Made by a program: the position numbers and the translations under genes. A DNA stretch of 64,000 bases from Hexactinellida sp. DTS-2022 (lineage: Eukaryota; Porifera; Hexactinellida), in NCBI GenBank assembly GCA_028753945.1, contig JAPNXP010000006.1:496001-560000 (forward strand), in the 5' to 3' direction. Positions 23,530 to 33,070 of this stretch are shown one piece after another. The first letter of the stretch is position 1; the number at the start of each line of letters is the position of its first letter. The notes below the pieces were generated by a model that saw only the letters and a program-made list of their open reading frames with translations, had not been told where the DNA came from and searched no databases.

Positions 23530-26500
23530 CATATTAGTGCAGAATAACTTTCGAATGGATAGTTTGGTTATTGCTATAACATAATCTCTATACTGTACAT
23601 AACAACAATAATACAATAAATTAAACAAGGTAACAGGAATCTGAACAATCTATAGAATATATAAGGCATAGCTTGATTAACAAGAATACACAATTCTTAT
23701 AGAAATGCTATTCAATTAAATAAATCAGTAATTTACTTATTCTAAATACCATATACACACTTTAACTTATAGTGACGGGATCACTTTCTTATACGTTCCT
23801 CAATTTATGTAAATCGAGATTATACGATTGGGAATACAGTTATTTGGTTGAAATTAGACACGTGACACATTCTATTGTGCTAACTTCCACTACGTAATGT
23901 AAGAAAGTTATCATGCGATTAATAGTCACACCTGTATATATATGTGTATATAAACAATGTTTGAGATCAAAACACACTTTTCACTCATTCAGTATTCTCC
24001 ACAAACACTAACAACCCAGAATTAACATGACAGAGAGGGCTGTAATATCACACCTCTTAACTATAGGTGTTATATCCACATTACTAAACTTAAAGCTAAC
24101 AGTTGTAATAGCAAGCTTCTCGCTTGTACTGGGATTGGGATATTCTTTCGTGGATATATTTCCATTGAATACACTACCAATCCAGGATCAATATATCTTT
24201 ACAATAATTGCTATTATGAATTTTATGGTATTCCTATTTCAATTGGTTTATGGAATTATGACGATAATTGGTGCTACATTGGGATTCTTATGTGAAGTTC
24301 GTTTGAGGAAGATTGGGCTCGTAATACTGATTGTTATAAATTCAATCTTCATTATATTCGTGATGAAAAGTTGTGCTGCTTTTATCATTCAGTTCGCTTT
24401 GGGTTTTAACATTTTCCCAGCTATCTTTGATGTAGTGATATTCGTGTGCCAGTGTGTTATGTTGGGTTACGGGATATTCCATATTATTATGATTTCCCTA
24501 ACTTTCAGGAGTAATGAGAAAGTTCCAACCAAGAATTAATCAGTTGGTGATGCAACTAACCTTACTATATTGATTCTATTTATTTACTTTCATTCTAGTC
24601 TCTCTCTCTTACCATATTTAGTATTGTAGTGTATGAATTCCATACAAATAAATGTTCACTAGATTAATTAACGTATTACAGAGACTATAGTGAAGTATAA
24701 TAGAATTCTAAGAAATTATTATGTAAGTAACAGAACGTAAATGAAGCATCTACATAATTGAGGTCTACAGTTATAATCATCCTATCGTACAATTCAAAAA
24801 CCACTTCGCTAATACACCAGTAGTACCTTGTACTGAGTTAGTATATTTGTAAATTGATTTGTATTTGCCACAAATAGTAATTTGTGATGTCTTTTATTTA
24901 AACCACAAATATTTCTATCATTTTGTGAAATAACTCTATTTAAATGCAGTTTAAGCAAGGTAACAAAATCTGGACAATCTATAACACCAGGCATTTGCTT
25001 GACTAATAACAAGATTACACAATTCTTATATTATATTCAATTAAATAAGTCAGTAATTAAAGATTAATTCTTATTCTAAATACCATAACAGGACACCTTG
25101 ATAAATATCTCGTGACGGGATCACTTTATTGTGCGTATCCTCAATTTATATAAATCTAGATTATACGATGGGGGTACAAAGATTGAAACTACATATGAAT
25201 TACATTCTAGTGAGCTAACTTTCACTACGTAATGTCACAAGTAACCATGATATTAATATTAAATATATGCATATAAATACACACTTTTCAATCAACTCTG
25301 GAATCTTCAGACTAACACCACTTCACAGAATTATTAATTAATTAACAATGACAGAGAGAGCTGAAATACCGCACCTAATTCTGTCTTTTATATCTCTTTT
25401 GCTAAACTCAATCCTATCATTCCTAATAGCAGGCTTCTCATTTTTATTGGCATTGGGGTACGCTTTTTCGGCTCTAATTGTATTACCATTCTCTTCATTA
25501 ACACTCCAGGATAGAAATCTCTATATAATAGTTGCTGCTCTCAATTTTATGGTATTCCTGTTTCAATTGCTTTATTTATTTGGGGCCGGAATTGGTGCTA
25601 CAATGGGATTCTTTTATGGAGTTCGTTTGAGAAAGATTGGGCTCGTGATACTGATTGTGCTAAATTCAATTTTAGTTCTATTCATTGTAGCAAGTTGTGC
25701 TGCGTTTATAATTCAGTTCGCCTGGCTTTATAGCACATTAGCGGCTATCATTGATGTAGTCATTTTTGTGTGCCAGTGTGTTATGTTGGGTTGCGGGATC
25801 TTTCATATTGTTAGAATTTCCCTGACTTTCAGGAATAACGAGAATTTACCACCATTAGTATTAGTTAATCAGTCGTCGATGTAACTTACCTTACTATAAT
25901 TGATTATATTTATTTACTTTCATTTTAGTCCTCTCACTCTCTCTCTTTACCATATTTAGTTGTAGTGTATTAATTAATTCCATACTAATAAATGTTCACT
26001 AGATTAATTAACGTCATTACATAGTGAAAGTATAATATTATTCTAGGAAATTGTTATGTAAGTAACAAAACGTAAATGAAGCATTTACATAATTGAGGTC
26101 TACAGTTATAATCATCCTATCGTACAATTCAAAATCACTTCGCTAATACACCAGTGGTACCTTGCACTTAGTATATTTGTAAATTGTTTGTATTTGCCAC
26201 AATTAGTAATCTGTGATGTCTTTTATAAACCACAAATATTTCTACATTCTGTGAAATAATTCTTAATGCAGTTTAACTTAAAGATTTTTTTCAATATTTT
26301 GATTAGGTATGTTACAACGAACAAGCTCTATTAACTATAAAATTGTATACTCAGATTAGTATAAATTCTCAACAACACCGGCGATCACTGGATTAGTATT
26401 TAAATTACTTTGTCCCATTTATAAAACCTATAATTTGGCGTCCACAGGTTATAAATATATCCTTTAAGTGGTTTTCTTTTAATAAACTTATTAGCTTAGT

Positions 26501-29500
26501 TTAAATTTATTAGAACTCTTAAATAAATTAATGAATTAACAACACCTTTTCTAATGTAATATATGCACTGACAAATGCAAGACCATTTTTAACATCAAAA
26601 TTCAACTTTGCGAAGCCGGGTTTTTTATATTGAAAAGGTATTGGCCGAAATATAAGTAAACCCTAGAACTAAATTGTATTTAACATTGGAATTTTATCTT
26701 CAGAAATATTTGAAGGTTCTTAAGATTATTGTATTACGTATAATTCTTGACTTGTCACTATTGAAAACCTTGCTTCCTTAGACTTGTCATTTCTTGTTAA
26801 TTAATTGCTATTTGCATTATTCTCCACATATTCTGAATTCTTATAATACTCTTGTTACAATTGCAACTTTTCTCAAAAACATACAGTAGACTCTCGTTAG
26901 TAGGAAGACTGATAAGACGAAATATCGGTTAAGGAGTACAAGGTTTAATCCCCCTAGGTCTAGCCTATAAAATCATGCAAGTGACTCCGGTTAATTAATA
27001 CGAATTCCTGGCTAATACAAACAAATTTCTACGATCCCCTGGTGTTCCTACTAACGAGGCTCTACTGTAGTTAGAAAACAAACATAAATTCTTAAGGGAA
27101 GTTAAACATAGGATATTTTGGTAAATCAAGAGTTGAGATATTTCCCCTAAATTCGGATAAATCCAAATAAATGAGTTATGAAGCCAAAATCTATTTTTCA
27201 ACTGATTCCTTAAACCGACTGTCTCCTAATATATTACCTCAAACATTCCTACCCATTCACAGAAATATTTGGAAATAATCATATGTTCACCTTCAGACTT
27301 CTATTATAAGGCTTTCTATAAATAGATACGCTATGACGTAAGAAGAATAATATCACTGGACACGAATAAGCTCACTGTGACTACAGATATTGAGCATCAA
27401 GGTTTTGTCCCTAGAGATACCTCAGGTAAGTACAGTAATTAGTATAGGCCATTCAAACTTTTGTAAATTTCTGAAAATTTGACACCCCCTCCTTATGTCA
27501 CACTTCTTTGACCATCTTGTCATATACAATGGATGTATCATACATTGGTTAACCCCACCCCTACCATTGAAAGCGCTACATAACGTTTGACCCCCTCAGA
27601 TTTACTTTTAAAATCAAAATTTATTTATTGTCTATTTATTTTGTTGCCCTGTCGTTGAAAATCTATTGGGTGGCGTCGAAATCTATTTGCCATTTTGCGT
27701 GAAAATAATCTAAAATTACAGCTGTGCCAACTTTTGTTGTTTATAATAGAGATGTTATCTACAGATAACACCACATACTATCATTTGGGACCACAAATGC
27801 TGTCGGCACAGTTATAATTTTAGATTTTTCAATATAGAAAAGGCACTCTAATACATCAATATATAGTTGACCCCGCTTTATTAGGTCACTTTTGTTAAAG
27901 GGTAGTTTGATCCAATTAAACGAAATATTGCAAAACAAACTAATTCCGTTCCGTAAATCCTGTAAAATATTAACCCAAATAACCAATGGCTCTATTTAAC
28001 GGTTCAATTGAATAATATTTATTGTTGTTTCCAATTGTATAGATTTTACACTTAATTTCAACTGTGACAGATCAAATCCTGAATCTACATTTTCAGAATA
28101 TTTCTACATTGAAATATACCTGTTGTCAGATACCAGCGAAGTTATTTACGGAACACCAATCTCAATGTGGTTGCTAAAGAAATGTGGGTCTTGCGACCCA
28201 ACTTATACCAAATATATTCCTGACTTAAGCGCTCTAGGTGAGTTAAGAAATGCAACAACAAATGTAATACAAAAACAAATATTTTTAGAATTTCTTATAT
28301 ATTGGCCAAAACATTTCTAATATAATTTTTAGGCACTGGCAAGGTCATTTGAACATAAAAATCACCTTTGAAAAACTTGTTTAAACGTAGGTACGATTCA
28401 GCGGAATCCAAAGTAATTTGTAAAGTCTTATTTTAACCGAATATTCATATTTTAGCACCATTTTGATATTATTTAATCAAGGGGATTTATCTTTCTTCTA
28501 TGTACATTTACAATAGAATTCGTATAATTTTGCATAGTTCAAATTCTTAATAGAACTTGCATTATTTAAGGTACGTTTACAACGATTGTTTGTCCATTAA
28601 TTAGCGAGTTTAATTGACAGACCGATTGTCTTTACTATTCTACTCTAATTGAATAGGAAATGACTGTTAAAGACCTTTGAATTTAACAGTTATTGCTTTC
28701 TTAAAAATATTTGTCTCGACTTATTATTACCTACAAATAATTTAATTGTTTGCAAAGCCCTATATTTACTGCCGTTTTTTGTTAGAAAATGTGTTCGTTA
28801 GAAATTACTATACAGCTAATCTTATCGAACTAAGTTATTAAATGTTAGACCTTACACTAACTTATGTCGGGATACAAATGTCTATAGTTACAAAAATACA
28901 TTCATATTTTGTTGGAGACCATTTTTGACTGCGAAATTGGAAATAATAATTGTTTAGGTACTAGCCAATAAATAAGTTATCACTGGTATACTACATATGT
29001 TTGTAATATACAGTATACTCCTATAAATTCGTGAAATTTTGACCCGATTAAGCGGAGAAATCTATTAACCAGTGGCTTTATTAAGCGGAGTCGACTACAT
29101 ATAGATAGCTTATTTACTGGTGTGTTATATCTTATATAGCTAGCTTATTTACTGTGTGTATATAGAGATACGGTCAACTCCGCTTAATAGAGCCACCGGT
29201 TAATCGGTTTCTCCGCTTAATTGGGTCAAATTTACAGGATTTATTTGACAGAATTACAGTTTGACTTACAATATATTTTCGGTTAATTGGTTTCTCCGCT
29301 TAATCGAGTCAAAACAACCTGTTCCCGAGGTGGCTCTATTAAGCGGAGTCGACTGTAGCTTATTTACTGTGTGTGTGTGTGTGTCTGTAGGCATAACCCG
29401 TAGACCTAACAAGTGCGGGGGCTGCTCTAACGGAGGCTGGTGTGCTAGCTTACCCGGCGGATACAGCAAGTGCAGATGCAAGCGAGGGTACACCGGCACT

Positions 29501-32500
29501 CAGTGCGAGCTGCGTGAGTTGTGACATAGTGTGCTATAATAGTGATAATTATACAGTAATACAGTAATACAGTTATGAATAATGTAATATAGTAGTGAAA
29601 AGTAGTATAATGAATAGTGTAATACTGTATAGTAGTGTAACAGAAGTGTAATACAGTAGGGAATCCTTATATAGAGCTGAGCTTTGTAGAGTTCAGATTT
29701 TTTCCCATACTAAAAGCCCAGGCTTACTTTCTAAAGGTCAATTTCAAACTCTGGAAAAAAACTGACCTTTCTCAGTGCATGAATCACATAGTGAAAAACT
29801 GAACTCTACAAAGCTCAGCTCTATATAAGTAATTTCAATACAGTAATATACAGTAGTATGATCATTAGTGTACTAGTACAGTAGTTGTAATATTGTATTG
29901 TAATAGTATAGTATAACTCTGTTATAAGCACGCCGGTTATAAGAACACATCGGATATAAGAACATTCTGATGGAAAATGGTTGTCATATACCCTATATAA
30001 TTTATGTCGGTTATAAGAACATTATATTCAGCATGCAGTCCCGACGATGTTCTTATAACCGGTGTCCACTGTACTACATTTAATACATAATTCGGGTTAA
30101 CCGAACACTATTTCAGTCCCCTTAAAGCCTTTTCAATGCAATTATATCAGTTAATATTAACTTGCTACTAATTCCGTACTAACAAGGTTCTACTGTTGTT
30201 ATTTATGTTATTTGTGTTAACAGCTGAGTGTAAGCCCAGCTGTGAGAACGGAGGTGTGTGTATCGGACCGCAACTGTGCTCCTGTCCTCCTCTCTTCAAG
30301 GGACCCATGTGCGAACATCGTAAGTATTAAGTAATCACTTTATACTAGTCACTTTATTGTACTCACTGTCAGGGTTTTTTTAAGGCCGATCTTGGTGTAA
30401 ATTTTGTACCAAGATATTTGGAGTTACACCACGATTCGGGTCGGCTTGGGCCTGTGCAGTGTTGAGTTACACCAAGGTCTCAACCTTAAAAAAACCCCTG
30501 CTCGCTATCCTTTAAAGTATAGTAAGATTATTAAGTTATTAAGTATACTAAGTACTCACTTTATAATAAAGCTTTATAGCCCCATTAGTATAGTGTTGTG
30601 AATACTATGTAGTGTTGAAATGAGTTAATTTGTTTTTTGTTTTAGTTGTAGTTCTTGGTTTATAATAATAACCTATTGCAAGTTGTTGTTGTTGTTTTGT
30701 CAAAAATTTATTGAGAAACTGGTTATTTAATAACCTATTGCAAAAGCAGAATTATTTTCATTGTTGATAGTGTAGAATTAATAACTTATATCAAAATCAA
30801 TACACATATTTTTGTTACAATTTGTATTATGACATTGTTGTTAATAAATGTATGCTACATAATTACTTCTCAAATACTATTATTTCTCTTTTATAGCTGA
30901 GTGCGATCCTCCCTGTACGAACGGAGGCACCTGCAACTCAACCAATCAGTGCAGCTGCTTACCTGGGTTCTCTGGACCAGCCTGTCAGATATGTGAGTTA
31001 CGGAATTATTTCTTTCTCCCGGAATTTTTTTAATTTTTAGGAATTTTAGGACTCTTATATAAACCAATTTAATTCAGGTGCGTAAATAGAAATGAAACTT
31101 TCTAGGCGTGCAAAAATCGAGAGATACTCCCAGTCTCCCATAGACGTAATAGAAATTGTATAATTTAGGCGCGTGTGAGCGAGCTAAAATACAGTTGTGT
31201 TCGCTTAATATCAAAAATAATTTGCACGAAATTTGCTTGCTAATAGAGCCAAATTGCTATTAGGCGAACTCCACTATAAATCTAGGCTTGCAGAAAATTT
31301 TTCCAGAATAAAAACCTGCTTAATCTTATCCCAAATATCTTCCTATTATAATTGAGTCTATTTATAACCTACATCCTACAGGCCCTAAGGTAGTCATAAC
31401 GAGTGCACCAACCGATCTAACAGTGTACTCAATGCAAGCTGTTAAGTTCCGGTGCAGAGCTAGTGGGAAACCTAAGCCTAAGTTTAGATGGCTGGATAAT
31501 GAGCAGAGACCGATTCTACCGGATAATAGGAAGTATAGGCACTTCAAGGTTAGTCGTAGTTGTACTCTAGGAGTAAATACAAACAGAGGGTGTTAGTATT
31601 ATATAAACTAATATATAGTAAAGAAACAAACAAACAAACAGAAGATATCAACAAATATAATAGGGTAACTAATAATCTAGTAAACAAATATTAAGCAAAC
31701 AAGTAAACAAACAAACAAACAAACAAATAAACTAACTAACTAAATATAATAAATAATCGATAAATATACAAACTACTAAATAAACTACTAAATAAACTAG
31801 TATAGACATGTCTGTTATGGACATGTCTGTTATAGACATGTCTGTTATGGACATGTCTGTTATAGACATGTCTGTTATAGACATGTCTGTTATGGACATG
31901 TCTGTTATGGACATGTCTGTTATGGACATGTCTGTTATAGACATGTCTGTTATGGACATGTCTGTTATAGACATGTCTGTTATGGACATGTCTGTTATAG
32001 ACATGTCTGTTATGGACATGTCTGTTATAGACATGTCTGTTATAGACATGTCTGTTATAGACATGTCTGTTATGGACATGTCTGTTATGGACATGTCTGT
32101 TATGGACATGTCTGTACTAAGATATGTATTAAGTTGTGTTCATAATGAGTTCCTGTCAGTAAATCCCTACAAAAATCGATGAACAACAAAATAAACAGAC
32201 GATATAAACAGTTTTGTTGTTATTATTGTTATTATTATTATTATTATTATTGTTATTATTGTTATTATTGTTGTTTAGATTGTGTATGTGAAGTCCCAGG
32301 GCTATTCGGACCTGTGGATCTACGGAGCTGACCAATCAGATCAAGGCACGTATCAATGTATCGCTGAGAACCAGTTTAGTATGGCCACAGCCTCTGCAGT
32401 TCTGACTGTTATAACAAACTCAGGTAAACACAATATTAGTTGTACACATGGTTATTAGTTCATTAGTATCAATAGTTAGTTGTACAAACAAACGAACACG

Positions 32501-32771
32501 GTTAAGGGAAATATCGGTTAAGGAGTACAAGGTTTAATTCTCCTAGCCTATACAAATGCATGCAAGTGACTCCGGTTAATACGAATTACGGATAATACGA
32601 ACAAATTTCGAAGGTCCCCTGGTGTTCCTATTAACTATATTACCGTATATTCCATTGTAAATAGTATTTTTAATTATTGTTTGTATTTTGTTAATAGAAG
32701 CAGAATCAAGTTTTGACCATCTTTTCTCTGGATCTGGAGACTTTGCAGATGACACAGAAAGTGATTCTTAA
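20943..32771 (+). CDS. Secreted WIF-EGF-EGF-EGF-Ig protein, 10 exons, 394 aa
   Basis: Exons: 20943-21036, 21603-21751, 27326-27425, 28097-28237, 29391-29513, 30224-30319, 30897-30992, 31382-31548, 32279-32423, 32698-32771; phases agree throughout. Residues 1-17 are a hydrophobic signal peptide. Residues about 18-160 match the WIF fold of WIF1, Shifted and RYK (LDVYIEPEQSRKIIG start, WLLKKC end), which binds Wnt ligands or related lipidated signals. Three six-cysteine EGF repeats follow (about 170-202, 203-234, 235-266), each on its own phase-1 exon. Then comes one I-set-like Ig domain over two exons (about 268-368; cysteines in KFRCRASG and GTYQCIAEN, tryptophan in FRWLD). The tail SGSGDFADD (381-389) looks like a glycosaminoglycan attachment site. 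No transmembrane helix or kinase, so secreted. WIF1 has five EGF repeats and no Ig. Intron 2 hosts three other genes. Confidence 0.9.
21388..21545. repeat. P8-family MITE
   Basis: CAGTAGAACTTGGTTATAAC to CCGAGTTATACTG. In intron 1 of the WIF-EGF-Ig gene, 57 bases before exon 2. Confidence 0.7.
21786..21895. repeat. CAA/ATA microsatellite
   Basis: Imperfect (CAA)n and (AAT)n in intron 2 of the WIF-EGF-Ig gene. It explains the apparent open frames here. Confidence 0.85.
22532..23050 (-). CDS. Four-helix membrane protein, intronless, copy 1
   Basis: 172 aa, single exon, inside intron 2 of the WIF-EGF-Ig gene and antisense to it. Four hydrophobic segments lie at about residues 8-40, 57-90, 96-125 and 132-158, with a short basic loop (EVRLRKIG) between the second and third. 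About 60% of the residues look identical by eye with the copies at 24027 and 25348, strongest in VRLRKIG, SCAAF and QCVMLG. I do not recognise the family. The topology recalls tetraspan proteins such as MS4A or claudins, but I see no diagnostic motif of those. The upstream region shares a promoter block with the other two copies, and the 3' flank is also shared, so the whole unit of about 1.2 kb was duplicated and this copy is inverted. Confidence 0.78.
   Translation of the reverse strand: MSETTIMPHLLVMGIISIVLNSILSLVMAILSLILGLGYAITGQTLIEWTTFPNYQYLYTIVSLLNFMIFLFLLPYLVGTVFGAIMGFLYEVRLRKIGFVILIVINSILVLFIVASCAAFVIPLAWINQIDAGIVGLVISVFQCVMLGYGIFHIVMISRSFLHKVLLTGRCN
23201..23222 (-). promoter_or_regulatory. 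Shared upstream block of four-helix gene copy 1
   Basis: On the - strand this reads GAGCTAACTTCCACTACGTA followed by AT, about 150 bases upstream of the copy 1 start, with TATATAAACAATGTTTGAG nearer the gene. ACTACGTAAT resembles a bZIP/PAR-type site. It is shared with the other two copies. Confidence 0.5.
23260..23400. repeat. P4-family MITE, decayed
   Basis: CAGTGGTGTTG at the left, TTGCTTGCTAATAACTTGCT inside, and an ATTA repeat in the centre. Lies between four-helix genes 1 and 2. Confidence 0.5.
23878..23900 (+). promoter_or_regulatory. Shared upstream block of four-helix gene copy 2
   Basis: GCTAACTTCCACTACGTAAT lies about 130 bases before the ATG at 24027. A TATA-like stretch with AACAATGTTTGAGATC follows, matching copy 1 almost base for base. 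Confidence 0.5.
24027..24539 (+). CDS. Four-helix membrane protein, intronless, copy 2
   Basis: 170 aa, single exon, same strand as the host WIF-EGF-Ig gene. Starts MTERAVISHLL. It has four hydrophobic segments with the same spacing as copies 1 and 3, and the same VRLRKIG loop, SCAAF in the third helix and QCVMLGYGIFHI in the fourth. The N-terminus lacks charged targeting features, so the first helix probably acts as the signal anchor. A TATA-like stretch (TATATAAACAATG) lies about 65-80 bases upstream of the ATG and a shared block with ACTACGTAAT about 130 bases upstream. The intact frame and the conservation of protein over silent sites by eye suggest a working gene. Function unknown. Confidence 0.78.
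   Translation: MTERAVISHLLTIGVISTLLNLKLTVVIASFSLVLGLGYSFVDIFPLNTLPIQDQYIFTIIAIMNFMVFLFQLVYGIMTIIGATLGFLCEVRLRKIGLVILIVINSIFIIFVMKSCAAFIIQFALGFNIFPAIFDVVIFVCQCVMLGYGIFHIIMISLTFRSNEKVPTKN
25211..25238 (+). promoter_or_regulatory. Shared upstream block of four-helix gene copy 3
   Basis: GAGCTAACTTTCACTACGTA lies about 120 bases before the ATG at 25348. One base differs from copies 1 and 2 in the shared core, and the flanking TCACAA is kept as in copy 1. Confidence 0.5.
25348..25884 (+). CDS. Four-helix membrane protein, intronless, copy 3
   Basis: 178 aa, single exon, tandem with copy 2 in the same intron. Starts MTERAEIPHLI, with four hydrophobic segments, loop VRLRKIGLV, SCAAF and QCVMLGCGIFHIV as in the other copies. 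The C-terminus is a few residues longer. The upstream block with ACTACGTAAT is present about 120 bases before the ATG, with a TATA-like stretch (ATATAAATACACAC) between. The 3' flank (to about 26280) matches that of copy 2 (to about 24960) and the reverse complement of the flank of copy 1. Family not recognised; a small membrane protein is all the sequence supports. Confidence 0.78.
   Translation: MTERAEIPHLILSFISLLLNSILSFLIAGFSFLLALGYAFSALIVLPFSSLTLQDRNLYIIVAALNFMVFLFQLLYLFGAGIGATMGFFYGVRLRKIGLVILIVLNSILVLFIVASCAAFIIQFAWLYSTLAAIIDVVIFVCQCVMLGCGIFHIVRISLTFRNNENLPPLVLVNQSSM
26534..26653. repeat. K1-family inverted-repeat element
   Basis: ATTAACAACACCTTTTCTAA to AAAAGGTATTGGCCGAAATA, core AACTTTGCGAAGCCGGG. 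In intron 2 of the WIF-EGF-Ig gene. Confidence 0.6.
26886..27067. repeat. P2-family MITE
   Basis: CAGTAGACTCTCGTTAGTAG to AACGAGGCTCTACTG. In intron 2 of the WIF-EGF-Ig gene. Confidence 0.7.
27706..27829. repeat. K2-family element, diverged
   Basis: Both ends match the K2 inverted repeats (TCTAAAATTACAGCTGTGCC and its complement) but the inner arms are partly lost. It lies in intron 3 of the WIF-EGF-Ig gene. Confidence 0.6.
27868..28010. repeat. P5-family MITE, decayed
   Basis: TAGTTGACCCCGCTTTATTA at the left and GGCTCTATTTAACGG at the right. In intron 3 of the WIF-EGF-Ig gene. Confidence 0.5.
29172..29355. repeat. P5-family MITE
   Basis: GTCAACTCCGCTTAATAGAG to TTAAGCGGAGTCGACTG with TTTGACTTACAATA-type core. 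It ends 35 bases before the first EGF exon of the WIF-EGF-Ig gene. Confidence 0.7.
29658..29828. repeat. Inverted-repeat element
   Basis: TATATAGAGCTGAGCTTTGT at the left and ACAAAGCTCAGCTCTATATA at the right, with CTGAACTCTAC arms. Relatives may exist near 52715-52812. In intron 5 of the WIF-EGF-Ig gene. Confidence 0.65.
29910..30071. repeat. P6-family MITE
   Basis: TATAACTCTGTTATAAGCAC to TATAACCGGTGTCCACTG. In intron 5 of the WIF-EGF-Ig gene. Confidence 0.65.
31804..32115. repeat. 15-bp tandem array, 21 copies, p53-type half-site in each unit
   Basis: Unit AGACATGTCTGTTAT or GGACATGTCTGTTAT. The 10-base core (A/G)GACATGTCT fits RRRCWWGYYY, the p53-family half-site, and with A at the first position it is a perfect palindrome. 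Units differ almost only at that A/G position, in the order AGAGAAGGGAGAGAGAAAGGG. The period is a multiple of three without a stop, which gives false open frames on both strands. In intron 8 of the WIF-EGF-Ig gene, between the two Ig exons. Confidence 0.9.
32490..32646. repeat. P2-family MITE, ends decayed
   Basis: The core (AAGGAGTACAAGGTTTAATT, ATGCAAGTGACTCCGG, GGTCCCCTGG) is intact but the terminal bases are lost. In the last intron of the WIF-EGF-Ig gene. Confidence 0.6.
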
Positions 32772-32810
<39 letters not shown>

Positions 32811-33070
32811 CTAGCAATAGATACACATCGCACTATTAAAGCATTTCCTTTGATTAACAATTTCCTATGCAACATATCTACTTAATCCCTTTTCCAGTTT
32901 ATATATTTAGATTTGTATTATAACATTATTTTCACCCAAATAGAGTTTGTAATTAGCAAATAAATAAGTAATTTGTTTAATAAATAATTGTTTTCCACTC
33001 AAATTCAAATTCGAACAAACTTTCCTATCTACACACAGTTCATTAACAAACAAAGTACATAATCAACCAA
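32772..33070. other. Convergent 3' intergenic region
   Basis: A CAA-repeat tract (about 32775-32812) follows directly on the WIF-EGF-Ig stop. Several AATAAA-like hexamers lie at about 32955-32990 on the + strand and could end its transcript. Nothing else recognisable. Confidence 0.45.

Noticed and set aside
27253..27325. Longer exon 3 of the WIF gene starting at the acceptor near 27271
   Set aside because: That frame meets TAG before the conserved part; the acceptor at 27325 keeps phase with both neighbours.
31732..32182. Open frames of 125 and 124 aa made of repeated MSITD or MSVMD/MSVID units on both strands
   Set aside because: They come from a 15-bp satellite whose period is a multiple of three. 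Being open on both strands, inside an intron, argues against coding.
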